Source of the DNA: UBA1081 sp964454355
GTDB lineage: Bacteria > Bacillota > Clostridia > Oscillospirales > Acutalibacteraceae
NCBI GenBank assembly: GCA_964454355.1
Contig: CAYVTA010000066.1
Span: 1-12,095 of the forward strand
Length of the DNA stretch: 12,095 nt
Reading direction: 5' to 3'
The translations under genes and the position numbers were made by a program. This document shows positions 1-6,398 of this stretch, in pieces (positions within the stretch are counted from its first letter, which is position 1; every line of letters begins with the position of its first letter). The notes below the pieces were generated by a model, which saw only the letters and a program-made list of their open reading frames with translations, searched no databases and had not been told where the DNA came from.

Positions 1-273
1 TCTGTCAACGTGACTTTCTGCTGCAAAATGTACTACACGGTCAATATCATTTTCCGCAAATACTTTTTCAATTGCTTCTTTGTCTGTAATATCAGCTTTT
101 ACGAAAGTATAGTTTTCTCTACCTTCGATATCTTTTAAATTTTCAAGATTACCTGCATAAGTAAGTGCATCCACGTTAATAATGCGGATTTCATTGTCAT
201 ACTTTCTAAACATATAGTGAATATAGTTTGAACCAATAAATCCAGCACCACCAGTTACCAAATATGTTCTCAT
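1..273 (-). CDS. rmlB: dTDP-glucose 4,6-dehydratase, N-terminal part (runs off left edge)
   Basis: This gene encodes the dehydratase that converts dTDP-glucose to dTDP-4-keto-6-deoxyglucose, the second step of dTDP-L-rhamnose synthesis in the cytoplasm. Only the first 91 residues are in the window and the reading frame is open at position 1. Visible are the NAD-binding Rossmann motif TGGAGFIGS (residues 7-15), the RmlB-typical stretch DALTYAGNL (35-43), an acidic DITD (61-64) and FAAESHVDR at the edge. This combination separates RmlB from other extended short-chain dehydrogenases. The ATG at 273-271 follows AAGGAG with a 7-base spacer. It starts 22 bp after the gmhA stop and is the last gene of the visible unit. 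The catalytic residues lie outside the window, so activity cannot be judged, but the family assignment is strong. It is the partner of rmlD at 6385-7263, with the heptose genes in between. Confidence 0.93.
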   Translation of the reverse strand, partial: MRTYLVTGGAGFIGSNYIHYMFRKYDNEIRIINVDALTYAGNLENLKDIEGRENYTFVKADITDKEAIEKVFAENDIDRVVHFAAESHVDR

Positions 274-295
274 TTTTGTTCTCCTTTATGTTTTA

Positions 296-922
296 TTAAA
301 AAAATCTTTCTTCTAACATCAAGCACAATGCATGATATATAGGCAAGTGAAGTTCCTGTATTTTGTATGTCTCCTGCTCTGGAACTATAATAGTGACATC
401 TGCTATCTCCCGCAGTTTTCCACCATCCTTACCGGACAAGCCGACTACCTTTAATCCCTTCGCTTTTGCTACTATTGCAGCATCATATACATCCGTGGCG
501 TTTCCGGAAGTAGAAATTCCCAAAAAAACATCTCCCTCTACACCATATCCATTCACCTGCTGTGCATATAGTAATTCTCCTGCTATATCATTTAAAACAG
601 CTGTATTCAACGCAGCATGATTATGAAGTGCAATTGCCGGCAACGTTCCCTGTAAAGCTTTGGCCAGCACTTCTCCTCTGCCTGTATCTGCCATCTGTAG
701 TTTCTTCGCAAACTCTTCAGAAACAGCTCTGCTTTTCACAAACCCCTTCATCAGTTCGCCCACAATATGATCTGCATCTGCCGCGCTTCCACCATTACCC
801 GCTACTAAAAGTTTATGTCCTGACGCAAAACACGTCTCTAATACTTCGTAAGTCTGCTGAATTTCGGTTTTTACAACCGCTAGCGCCGGATATCTTTCTA
901 TCAGATGTTCTAAATACTGCAT
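296..922 (-). CDS. gmhA: D-sedoheptulose 7-phosphate isomerase (SIS domain)
   Basis: GmhA isomerises sedoheptulose 7-phosphate to D-glycero-D-manno-heptose 7-phosphate, the entry step of nucleotide-activated heptose synthesis. The protein is 208 residues, a normal length for the family. It is a single SIS sugar-phosphate domain with AGNGGSAADADH (41-52) and ISTSGNA (136-142). His52/Glu56 and Gln189/His197 keep the spacing of the metal-binding H-x3-E and Q-x7-H pairs of known GmhA enzymes, so it appears active. The ATG at 922-920 is only 3 bp after the stop of the hddC-gmhB gene. The best ribosome site, AAGGGA, lies inside that gene with a rather long spacer of about 11 bases, which suggests translational coupling. 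With hddA and hddC-gmhB it supplies GDP-heptose. A DiaA-like SIS protein is the main alternative, but the metal ligands and neighbours argue for GmhA. Confidence 0.93.
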   Translation of the reverse strand: MQYLEHLIERYPALAVVKTEIQQTYEVLETCFASGHKLLVAGNGGSAADADHIVGELMKGFVKSRAVSEEFAKKLQMADTGRGEVLAKALQGTLPAIALHNHAALNTAVLNDIAGELLYAQQVNGYGVEGDVFLGISTSGNATDVYDAAIVAKAKGLKVVGLSGKDGGKLREIADVTIIVPEQETYKIQELHLPIYHALCLMLEERFF

Positions 923-925
923 AGT

Positions 926-2176
926 CTATAAAATTCCCTTTTCTTTCAAGTCTTTCACACAATCCAGCAATGTATATGTTTCATTTACCTGAATTGTGTA
1001 GCAGCCCGCAGCTTTACCTGCTTCCACATCATTTTTTCCATCCCCAATCATATAGGATTTTTCTAAATTAATATGGTAATCTTCTGCTGCCTTTACCAAC
1101 ATTCCCGGCTTTGGTTTTCTACAATCGCACACAATTTTATATTCAATGCGTTCTCCTTCAAATCCCTTGTCCGGATGATGTGGGCAATAATACAATGCAT
1201 CAATATATGCCCCTTCTTTTCCAAGAAGTGTTTCCAGTTTATTGTGCATTACTTCTAATTCTTCTACCGTGCATTCTCCTCTGGCAACCACCGGCTGATT
1301 TGTTACCACAATTGCCAAATAGCCACTGGCATTAATCATACGAACAGCCTCTGCCACACCCGGAATCAATTCCAACTCATCTATGTCAGAGATAAAGTTC
1401 TTATAAACATTCAATGTACCATCTCTATCTAAGAAAACACATTTCTGCTCTTCATCCAGATTTCTGGCATGCACTCTTCCAGACACCAAATCCTGTTCTA
1501 CCTGACGATAGCGTTCCGGTGTTCCCATATCTTTTACATACTCCGGCGAGTCATAAGCATAAACTCTGCCCGATGCAATCAATGGCTTTAATACATCTCT
1601 ATCCAAATCTGTTTTTTTCAGTTCCGTGAACTGTTCTAAAATCTCTGTAGAGATAATATGAATTCCTGCATTTACACGGTTCTTACAATATCCTCGTTCT
1701 TCTTCTTTGTGAATCCAGCGTGTAATCTTTCCATCTGATTCTGCAACAATCAATCCACTATCATACGGATGATTATTCGGATGTGTAAAAAGTGTTGCAA
1801 CTGCGTTTTTTGCTTTATGGAATTCCATAAAGCGCTTCAAATCCACGTCAAATATCAAATCTCCATTCAACAAAAAGAAATCTTCTTTAATAAATTCTTT
1901 TAAGCAGTAAAAAGAACCTGCCGTTCCGAGCAGTTCTTTTTCCTCAATATAAGTAATGTTAACACCAAACTTTTCACCATTACCAAAGTAATCTTTGATA
2001 ACCTGTCCCAAATGTCCGATCACTAAAATAATCTCTGTCAGGTTCTGGTTTTTCAACACTTCAATCTGGTGCGCTAAGATCGGTTTCTCACAAACCTCCA
2101 GCATTGGCTTCGGAACTTCTGCATTCACAGACGCAATTCTAGTTCCTTTGCCGCCAGCCATAATGACTGTCTGCAT
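926..2176 (-). CDS. hddC-gmhB: Fused heptose-1-phosphate guanylyltransferase and heptose-1,7-bisphosphate 7-phosphatase
   Basis: One 416-residue protein joins two enzymes that are usually separate. Residues 1-230 are a nucleotidyltransferase (HddC-like): MAGGKGTR (6-13), PKPM with Lys23, LNGD (103-106) and MGTPERY (217-223). Residues 245-416 are a HAD-superfamily phosphatase of GmhB type: FLDRDGTLN with Asp250/Asp252, VTNQ (291-294), the zinc loop CPHHPDKG plus CDC (Cys331, His333, Cys350, Cys352), RKPKPG, and GDGKND with Asp379/Asp383. All key residues of both halves are present. The phosphatase half would remove the 7-phosphate from heptose 1,7-bisphosphate, and the transferase half would then add GMP from GTP. 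The start is set at the ATG 2176-2174, which has GGAGGG five bases upstream. An earlier in-frame ATG at 2188 overlaps the previous stop (TAATG) but lies upstream of that site. GDP specificity is inferred from the Gmd-like and HddA neighbours. Confidence 0.9.
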   Translation of the reverse strand: MQTVIMAGGKGTRIASVNAEVPKPMLEVCEKPILAHQIEVLKNQNLTEIILVIGHLGQVIKDYFGNGEKFGVNITYIEEKELLGTAGSFYCLKEFIKEDFFLLNGDLIFDVDLKRFMEFHKAKNAVATLFTHPNNHPYDSGLIVAESDGKITRWIHKEEERGYCKNRVNAGIHIISTEILEQFTELKKTDLDRDVLKPLIASGRVYAYDSPEYVKDMGTPERYRQVEQDLVSGRVHARNLDEEQKCVFLDRDGTLNVYKNFISDIDELELIPGVAEAVRMINASGYLAIVVTNQPVVARGECTVEELEVMHNKLETLLGKEGAYIDALYYCPHHPDKGFEGERIEYKIVCDCRKPKPGMLVKAAEDYHINLEKSYMIGDGKNDVEAGKAAGCYTIQVNETYTLLDCVKDLKEKGIL

Positions 2177-2188
2177 ATTACCCTCCAT
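2174..2188 (-). promoter_or_regulatory. Ribosome binding site lying between two candidate start codons of hddC-gmhB
   Basis: On the minus strand the order is ATG (2188-2186, overlapping the upstream TAA by one base), the purine run GGAGGG (2186-2181, beginning with the G of that ATG), then a second in-frame ATG (2176-2174). The Shine-Dalgarno sequence can only serve the second ATG, which gives the family-typical N-terminus MQTVIMAGGKGTR. The first ATG would add four residues (MEGN) and depend on re-initiation from the upstream gene. Confidence 0.75.
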
Positions 2189-3222
2189 TATCTGGTTAAT
2201 GTAACACCTGTTTTGCTAATCTTTTCTCTCCAATAATTCAAAAGGTCACCCATTGTCTGTTCAAATGTGATTTCCGGTTCCCAGCCCGTATGTGCTTTAA
2301 ACTTATTGCAATCCGGAACCTGTAAATCTGCATCAATTGGTCTCAAACGTTCTGGATCTGTCTCTACCTTAATCTGATCCTTCATAGGAGACATATTGAT
2401 CAATGCCTGAAGGGTATCACCTACTGTACATGTATAAGAACCACCAATATTGTAATATTCTCCTGCAACCGGGTTCATTGTTACTAACATATAATATGCT
2501 CTAACAGCATCACGCACATCCGCATAAGTTCTTAGTGAATCTAAGTTACCAACTTTTACAACCGGCGGTATTAATCCTGCTTCAATCAATGCAATCTGTT
2601 TTGCAAATGTTGATTCATGGAACACATCACCACGTCTTGGGCCTGTATGTGTAAACATTCTGGTTGTCATAACTGTCATACCATAAGCTTCTGCATAATA
2701 TCTGCCCAATAAATCTGTACCAACCTTTGAAATTGCATATGGTGATGCCGGATGGAATGGACAATCCTCATGAATACCAGTCTCCGGCTTTTTCTCTGGT
2801 GGAATTTTACCAAATACTTCTGACGATGCACACACATGAACAACTGGCTTGTATGTCTCATCAGACTTCATAAGAATTCGCAATGTCTCCAATACGCGAC
2901 AAGTGCCTGTAATATTTGTATTCAACGTCTCTACCGGTGAATCAAAACTTGTCTGTGGATAGCTCTGCGCTGCCAAATGAAACACATAGTCTGGCTTTAA
3001 TGCCGATAAAATGTGATGCATAGATGCTTCATCATTAATATCTCCATAATGAAGAAATACTCTGTCACCATCATTTACACGTTCTAATAAATGTGACACA
3101 TTATCCAATGGACTTCTCCAACGGAGTAAGCCATGAACTTCCCAATCTGTATTCTCCAACAGGAAATCTGCTAAATGTGAACCAACCATTCCGGTAAATC
3201 CAGTAATAAATGCTTTTTTCAT
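2188..3222 (-). CDS. gmd: GDP-mannose 4,6-dehydratase-like enzyme, probably acting on GDP-D-glycero-D-manno-heptose
   Basis: This is an extended short-chain dehydrogenase of the Gmd family, 344 residues. It would dehydrate a GDP-sugar to its 4-keto-6-deoxy form with bound NADP. Visible are the cofactor motif GFTGMVG (8-14), ASSEVFG (132-138) with the family's Ser-Glu dyad, YAISK with catalytic Tyr162 and Lys166, THTGPRRGD (191-199) and a conserved RTYADVRD (231-238). It starts at an ATG preceded by AGGAGG, 17 bp after the hddA stop, and its stop overlaps the first possible ATG of hddC-gmhB. GDP-mannose and GDP-heptose differ only at C6/C7, and known GDP-heptose dehydratases (DmhA in Yersinia, MlghB-related enzymes in Campylobacter) belong to this family. 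The surrounding gmhA, hddA and hddC-gmhB make heptose the likely substrate, but the sequence alone does not exclude GDP-mannose. Confidence 0.88.
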   Translation of the reverse strand: MKKAFITGFTGMVGSHLADFLLENTDWEVHGLLRWRSPLDNVSHLLERVNDGDRVFLHYGDINDEASMHHILSALKPDYVFHLAAQSYPQTSFDSPVETLNTNITGTCRVLETLRILMKSDETYKPVVHVCASSEVFGKIPPEKKPETGIHEDCPFHPASPYAISKVGTDLLGRYYAEAYGMTVMTTRMFTHTGPRRGDVFHESTFAKQIALIEAGLIPPVVKVGNLDSLRTYADVRDAVRAYYMLVTMNPVAGEYYNIGGSYTCTVGDTLQALINMSPMKDQIKVETDPERLRPIDADLQVPDCNKFKAHTGWEPEITFEQTMGDLLNYWREKISKTGVTLTR

Positions 3223-3239
3223 CTCTCTCCTCCTGCTTT

Positions 3240-4223
3240 TTATTCCTCTGGTTTATAATATAAAACGCTTGTTCCACGGTCTTCAAAAGAAAATGGAACA
3301 TGCAATAAATTATCAAACGCTTTAATAAAACGTTCCTGCTTATCTTTCTCTACATAGAACAAAAGGAACCCACCACCGCCGGCGCCTAATAGTTTACCGC
3401 CAATGGCTCCATATTGTAATGCCTTCGCATACCATTCGTCAATAGAATTATTGCTAATTTCATTTGTCAGACCACGTTTCAACTGCCATGTATAGTCGAG
3501 CAATCTGCCAAATTCTGCCAAATCTGTTTTTGAGGTCAAAATCTTTTCGGCATCATCAACAAGCTTTAACATTTCTAGTAGTTCTGCTTCTTTATCCTTT
3601 GTCGCTTTTTCCTGGCTCTTTGCAATTGTGCCGGAAAATCGGGAAAAGCCCGTAAAGAATAACAATAAGTTATCACTCAGCATATCTTTACGCTCTTTGG
3701 ATATAATGATTGGTTTTACCTGAATGCCATCTGCGTTAAAATCAATGCGGTTAAATCCTCCAAAAGATGCCGCCACCTGATCCTGCACACCGCCGCTCTC
3801 GTTGCAAAGGGTACGCTCAACATAAATCGCCTCTTTTGCCAATTGCATTTTATCTGCATACTGACCTTTTAACGCATGAAACGCATTTAACATACCAACA
3901 GTAAAAGAACTACTACTGCCAAGACCTGAACGCGCCGGCAAATCTGCATCATATCCGATATGAAGTTCATGCATATCTAAAAATTTCATTGCATTCCGTA
4001 CTGCCGGATGTTCGATTTCATCCACCGACTGTGTATTTTCTATTTTAGAATATGAAACCTGATTACTATAATCAAAGAATCTTGGCAAATGCCTTACTGT
4101 CACATAACAGTATTTATCAAAAGTCGTCGAAATAACGCTACCGCCATGCTCGTTATAAAATCCAGGATAATCAGTTCCTCCGCCAAAGAAAGACATTCGG
4201 AACGGTGTTTTTGTGATAACCAT
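3240..4223 (-). CDS. hddA: D-glycero-alpha-D-manno-heptose-7-phosphate kinase (GHMP family)
   Basis: HddA phosphorylates C1 of D-glycero-D-manno-heptose 7-phosphate with ATP, giving the alpha-1,7-bisphosphate of the GDP-heptose route. The 327-residue protein has the N-terminal substrate motif TPFRMSFFGGGTDYP (6-20), the GHMP ATP-binding loop LPARSGLGSSSSFTVG (95-110), ESGGVQDQVAASFGGFN (142-158) and the C-terminal glycine loop KLLGAGGGGFLLFY (277-290). Length and motif order are normal, with no sign of damage. The ATG at 4223-4221 has GAGGAG five bases upstream and lies 16 bp after the preceding stop. Related GHMP kinases such as fucokinase share the fold, but the N-terminal FGGGTDYP form together with gmhA and hddC-gmhB nearby makes HddA the best call. 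An HddA-type kinase, rather than HldE, points to the GDP and not the ADP heptose branch. Confidence 0.92.
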   Translation of the reverse strand: MVITKTPFRMSFFGGGTDYPGFYNEHGGSVISTTFDKYCYVTVRHLPRFFDYSNQVSYSKIENTQSVDEIEHPAVRNAMKFLDMHELHIGYDADLPARSGLGSSSSFTVGMLNAFHALKGQYADKMQLAKEAIYVERTLCNESGGVQDQVAASFGGFNRIDFNADGIQVKPIIISKERKDMLSDNLLLFFTGFSRFSGTIAKSQEKATKDKEAELLEMLKLVDDAEKILTSKTDLAEFGRLLDYTWQLKRGLTNEISNNSIDEWYAKALQYGAIGGKLLGAGGGGFLLFYVEKDKQERFIKAFDNLLHVPFSFEDRGTSVLYYKPEE

Positions 4224-4239
4224 GTTTTCTCCTCGTAGT

Positions 4240-5154
4240 TTAATACATTGTTTTGTATAATTCAGTCAAGCCTTCTTCCAGACTAATCTCCGGTTTCCAG
4301 CCAAGACCTTTCATCTTATTGATATCAAGCACTTTTCTATGAGAACCATTTGGTTTTGTCAAATCATGCTCGATTGTTCCTTTAAATCCGGTTATTTTAG
4401 CAATCAATTCCGCCAGTTCATTAATTGTCACCATAGAACCATAGCCGATATTCACCCAGCCATCATTCATGTCACTTTCTAACACTGTTAAAATACCACT
4501 TGCCAAATCTTTTGCATGCAGGAATTCTCTGCGTACAGTTCCATCGCCCCAAATTACCACCGAGTCCGCACCGTTCTTTACTGCATCCGAAAAACGTTGC
4601 ATCATTGCAGGAATTACACTTGTATTATCTGTGTGCGCCGCATCAGTTACACCATAAATGTTTACCGGAAGCATGGATACAAAGTTAGTACCATATTCTT
4701 TATTACAGTATTCACAAAGCTTCATACCAACGGCTTTTGCTAACGCATAAGGTTCTGTTGCATGCTGTACCCACCCTTCATATAAAGCCTCTTCTGTAAA
4801 GACCTCTAAGTCTTCACAGTATACACAGCTTGCAGAAACAAATACTAACTTCTTCACCTGGTACTTCAAGCAATTCATAATGATATTGATTTCAATCTGC
4901 TCATTCTCTGCTAAAAACTCTACCGGATACTTCGAATATTCTGCCACTCCACCTCGCTTGGCTGCAACTAAAACCACATATTCCGGTTTGTTTTTCTCAA
5001 AAAATTCTGACACTGCTACGCTGTTACGTAAGTCCAATTCAGAAGAGGTGGCTGTAAGAAGATTAGTATATCCTTCTTTTTCTAACTTCTCCATTAAATA
5101 AGAACCTACCAGTCCACGATGTCCTGCCACATAGATTTTACTGTCTTTTTTCAT
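4240..5154 (-). CDS. fcl: GDP-L-fucose synthase-like GDP-4-keto-sugar reductase with altered catalytic residues
   Basis: This is a 304-residue short-chain dehydrogenase of the GDP-fucose synthase (Fcl/WcaG/ColC) group, which reduces C4 of GDP-4-keto-deoxy sugars with NADPH. AGHRGLVGS (10-18), AAKRGGV (64-70), YALAK with Tyr136/Lys140, LPVNIYG (162-168), GDGTVRREFLH (203-213) and NIGYG (235-239) align directly with E. coli Fcl. Two positions differ by my alignment from memory. The catalytic Ser107 of E. coli falls on Ala108 (in SASCVY), and the epimerisation acid His179 falls on Ser179 (in NTSVIPAM). Cys110, the other epimerisation residue, and Arg187 are kept. C4 reduction without C5 inversion is therefore plausible. 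The ATG follows GAGGT, 13 bp after the aminotransferase-fold gene. In this block it is the likely last enzyme, giving a GDP-dideoxy- or deoxyheptose. Confidence 0.87.
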   Translation of the reverse strand: MKKDSKIYVAGHRGLVGSYLMEKLEKEGYTNLLTATSSELDLRNSVAVSEFFEKNKPEYVVLVAAKRGGVAEYSKYPVEFLAENEQIEINIIMNCLKYQVKKLVFVSASCVYCEDLEVFTEEALYEGWVQHATEPYALAKAVGMKLCEYCNKEYGTNFVSMLPVNIYGVTDAAHTDNTSVIPAMMQRFSDAVKNGADSVVIWGDGTVRREFLHAKDLASGILTVLESDMNDGWVNIGYGSMVTINELAELIAKITGFKGTIEHDLTKPNGSHRKVLDINKMKGLGWKPEISLEEGLTELYKTMY

Positions 5155-5167
5155 CTCTACCTCAATA

Positions 5168-6337
5168 TTATTTAATGTTGTTTAATACTTCACAGAGTTT
5201 CAAAATCTTTTCTTTTTCCAAGTCAGGACAATTGCCAGTATAAATACCATAATAATGAATATGTTCTGCATTTGGAAGAGTCGCTGGATCTATATGCGGG
5301 AAACGTTTTCTAACAAATGGCTGTCTCGCTAAATTTCCGCCACCTGCTGTACCACGACGGAATTCCACATTTTCCGCACGTAATGCATCTACCACTTTCT
5401 GATACAATTCATCGTTCTTTTCTTTTAACATTATTACAAATGCATAATTACTGCTACCTTCCATGTCAAAGTCTGTATAGAAAATATCTGAATTCAAATT
5501 CTCCATGAAAAGCTTATAATTTTCCTGTCTTGCTCTGATATTATCATCCAAACGTTTAATCTGATTTAAACCAATTACCGCATTCAGTTCTGTACTTCTC
5601 ATATTATATCCAGGACACATAAATGTAAATTCCGGATGCACTTCTGGATGTTCCTCAGCAATCTTCGCCATATACTCAGGATCTCCACACTCACGAATCA
5701 TACCATGACTGCGATACATTCTTACCCAACGATACAGTTCGTCATCATTTGTACAAATCATTCCGCCTTCAATCGTGCTCATATGATGCGCATAATAGAA
5801 CGAGAAATTAGATGCCCAACCAAAGCTTCCTGCCTTCTGACCTTTGAATGTCGCACCATGTGATTCACATACATCTTCAATTAACGGAATATTCTTTTCT
5901 TTTAATACATTTAATAATCTATCACTTAATGCATTAAAACCAAGGACATGCACTAACAATACTGCCCTTGTTTTCTCATTGATTGCTTCAATAATTTTCT
6001 CCTCATCCATTGCAAGATTTGACATCTTAACATCTACAAACACAGGTGTATGACCAGCCGCCATAATTGCGGAAATATCACTAGACCAACCGATAGGTCC
6101 TACGATTACCTCTCCTTCACCGTACATTTCACGAAGTGCTGCCAACGTCATAAAATTTGCTGCAGAACCAGAATGTACAAATAAACTATGCTTTACACCA
6201 AGCCACTCGCTCCACTTTTTCTCGAATTCGATTACCTTCGGTCCCTGTGTAAAACGATCGCTTTCCTGCAAGAATTCAATTAATGCGTCCACATCTTCTC
6301 TTTTAATGTTGCCGCTAATCAATGGTATATTTAACAT
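5168..6337 (-). CDS. DegT/StrS-fold PLP enzyme of ColD type: probable GDP-4-keto-6-deoxy-sugar 3-dehydratase
   Basis: This 389-residue protein has the DegT/DnrJ/EryC1/StrS sugar-aminotransferase fold but lacks the Schiff-base lysine. In the motif SFYYAHHMSTIEGG (179-192) the lysine position is His184, followed by His185. Replacement of this lysine by histidine marks the C3-deoxygenating members: ColD (GDP-4-keto-6-deoxymannose 3-dehydratase, about 388 residues) and E1/RfbH. The PLP-contact aspartate (Asp155 in EDVCESHGA) and SGSAAN (56-61) remain. E1 carries a 2Fe-2S cluster with a C-x-C pair. None of the six cysteines here (157, 195, 217, 241, 370, 382) forms one, so a ColD-like, reductase-independent and glutamate-dependent reaction is favoured. 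It is the first gene of the GDP-heptose block. The ATG follows AGAGGA with a 7-base spacer, 47 bp after rmlD. Removal of the C3 hydroxyl from GDP-4-keto-6-deoxyheptose is the inferred role. Confidence 0.88.
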   Translation of the reverse strand: MLNIPLISGNIKREDVDALIEFLQESDRFTQGPKVIEFEKKWSEWLGVKHSLFVHSGSAANFMTLAALREMYGEGEVIVGPIGWSSDISAIMAAGHTPVFVDVKMSNLAMDEEKIIEAINEKTRAVLLVHVLGFNALSDRLLNVLKEKNIPLIEDVCESHGATFKGQKAGSFGWASNFSFYYAHHMSTIEGGMICTNDDELYRWVRMYRSHGMIRECGDPEYMAKIAEEHPEVHPEFTFMCPGYNMRSTELNAVIGLNQIKRLDDNIRARQENYKLFMENLNSDIFYTDFDMEGSSNYAFVIMLKEKNDELYQKVVDALRAENVEFRRGTAGGGNLARQPFVRKRFPHIDPATLPNAEHIHYYGIYTGNCPDLEKEKILKLCEVLNNIK

Positions 6338-6368
6338 AATATTGTCCTCTCTTCGTTATTAACCTACT

Positions 6369-6398
6369 ATTTTTCTCATTTTTTCTATGAAATGTCAA
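6369..6398 (-). promoter_or_regulatory. Possible internal promoter ahead of the GDP-heptose block
   Basis: On the minus strand a perfect TTGACA lies at 6398-6393, inside the last codons of rmlD. Eighteen bases further on is AAAAAT (6374-6369), which matches the -10 consensus at four of six positions. It falls in the 47-bp spacer before the ColD-like gene, the widest gap in the sugar block. The -10 is weak and the region is A-rich, so chance is quite possible. Confidence 0.25.

Larger units (their letters stand above)
296..6337 (-). other. GDP-heptose / dideoxyheptose biosynthesis block (six genes)
   Basis: The six adjacent genes, in transcription order ColD-like dehydratase, Fcl-like reductase, hddA, gmd-like, hddC-gmhB and gmhA, cover every step from sedoheptulose 7-phosphate to a GDP-3,6-dideoxyheptose. 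Gaps between them are 13, 16, 17, about 11 and 3 bp, and all but gmhA have good ribosome sites. The block is flanked by rmlD on one side and rmlB on the other. No heptosyltransferase is in the window. One would be expected further downstream, beyond position 1. Confidence 0.75.

Noticed and set aside
5168..6337. Reading the PLP enzyme as an ordinary sugar aminotransferase, or as the iron-sulfur enzyme E1/RfbH
   Set aside because: The lysine needed for transaminase chemistry is histidine, and no C-x-C cysteine pair for a 2Fe-2S cluster is present.
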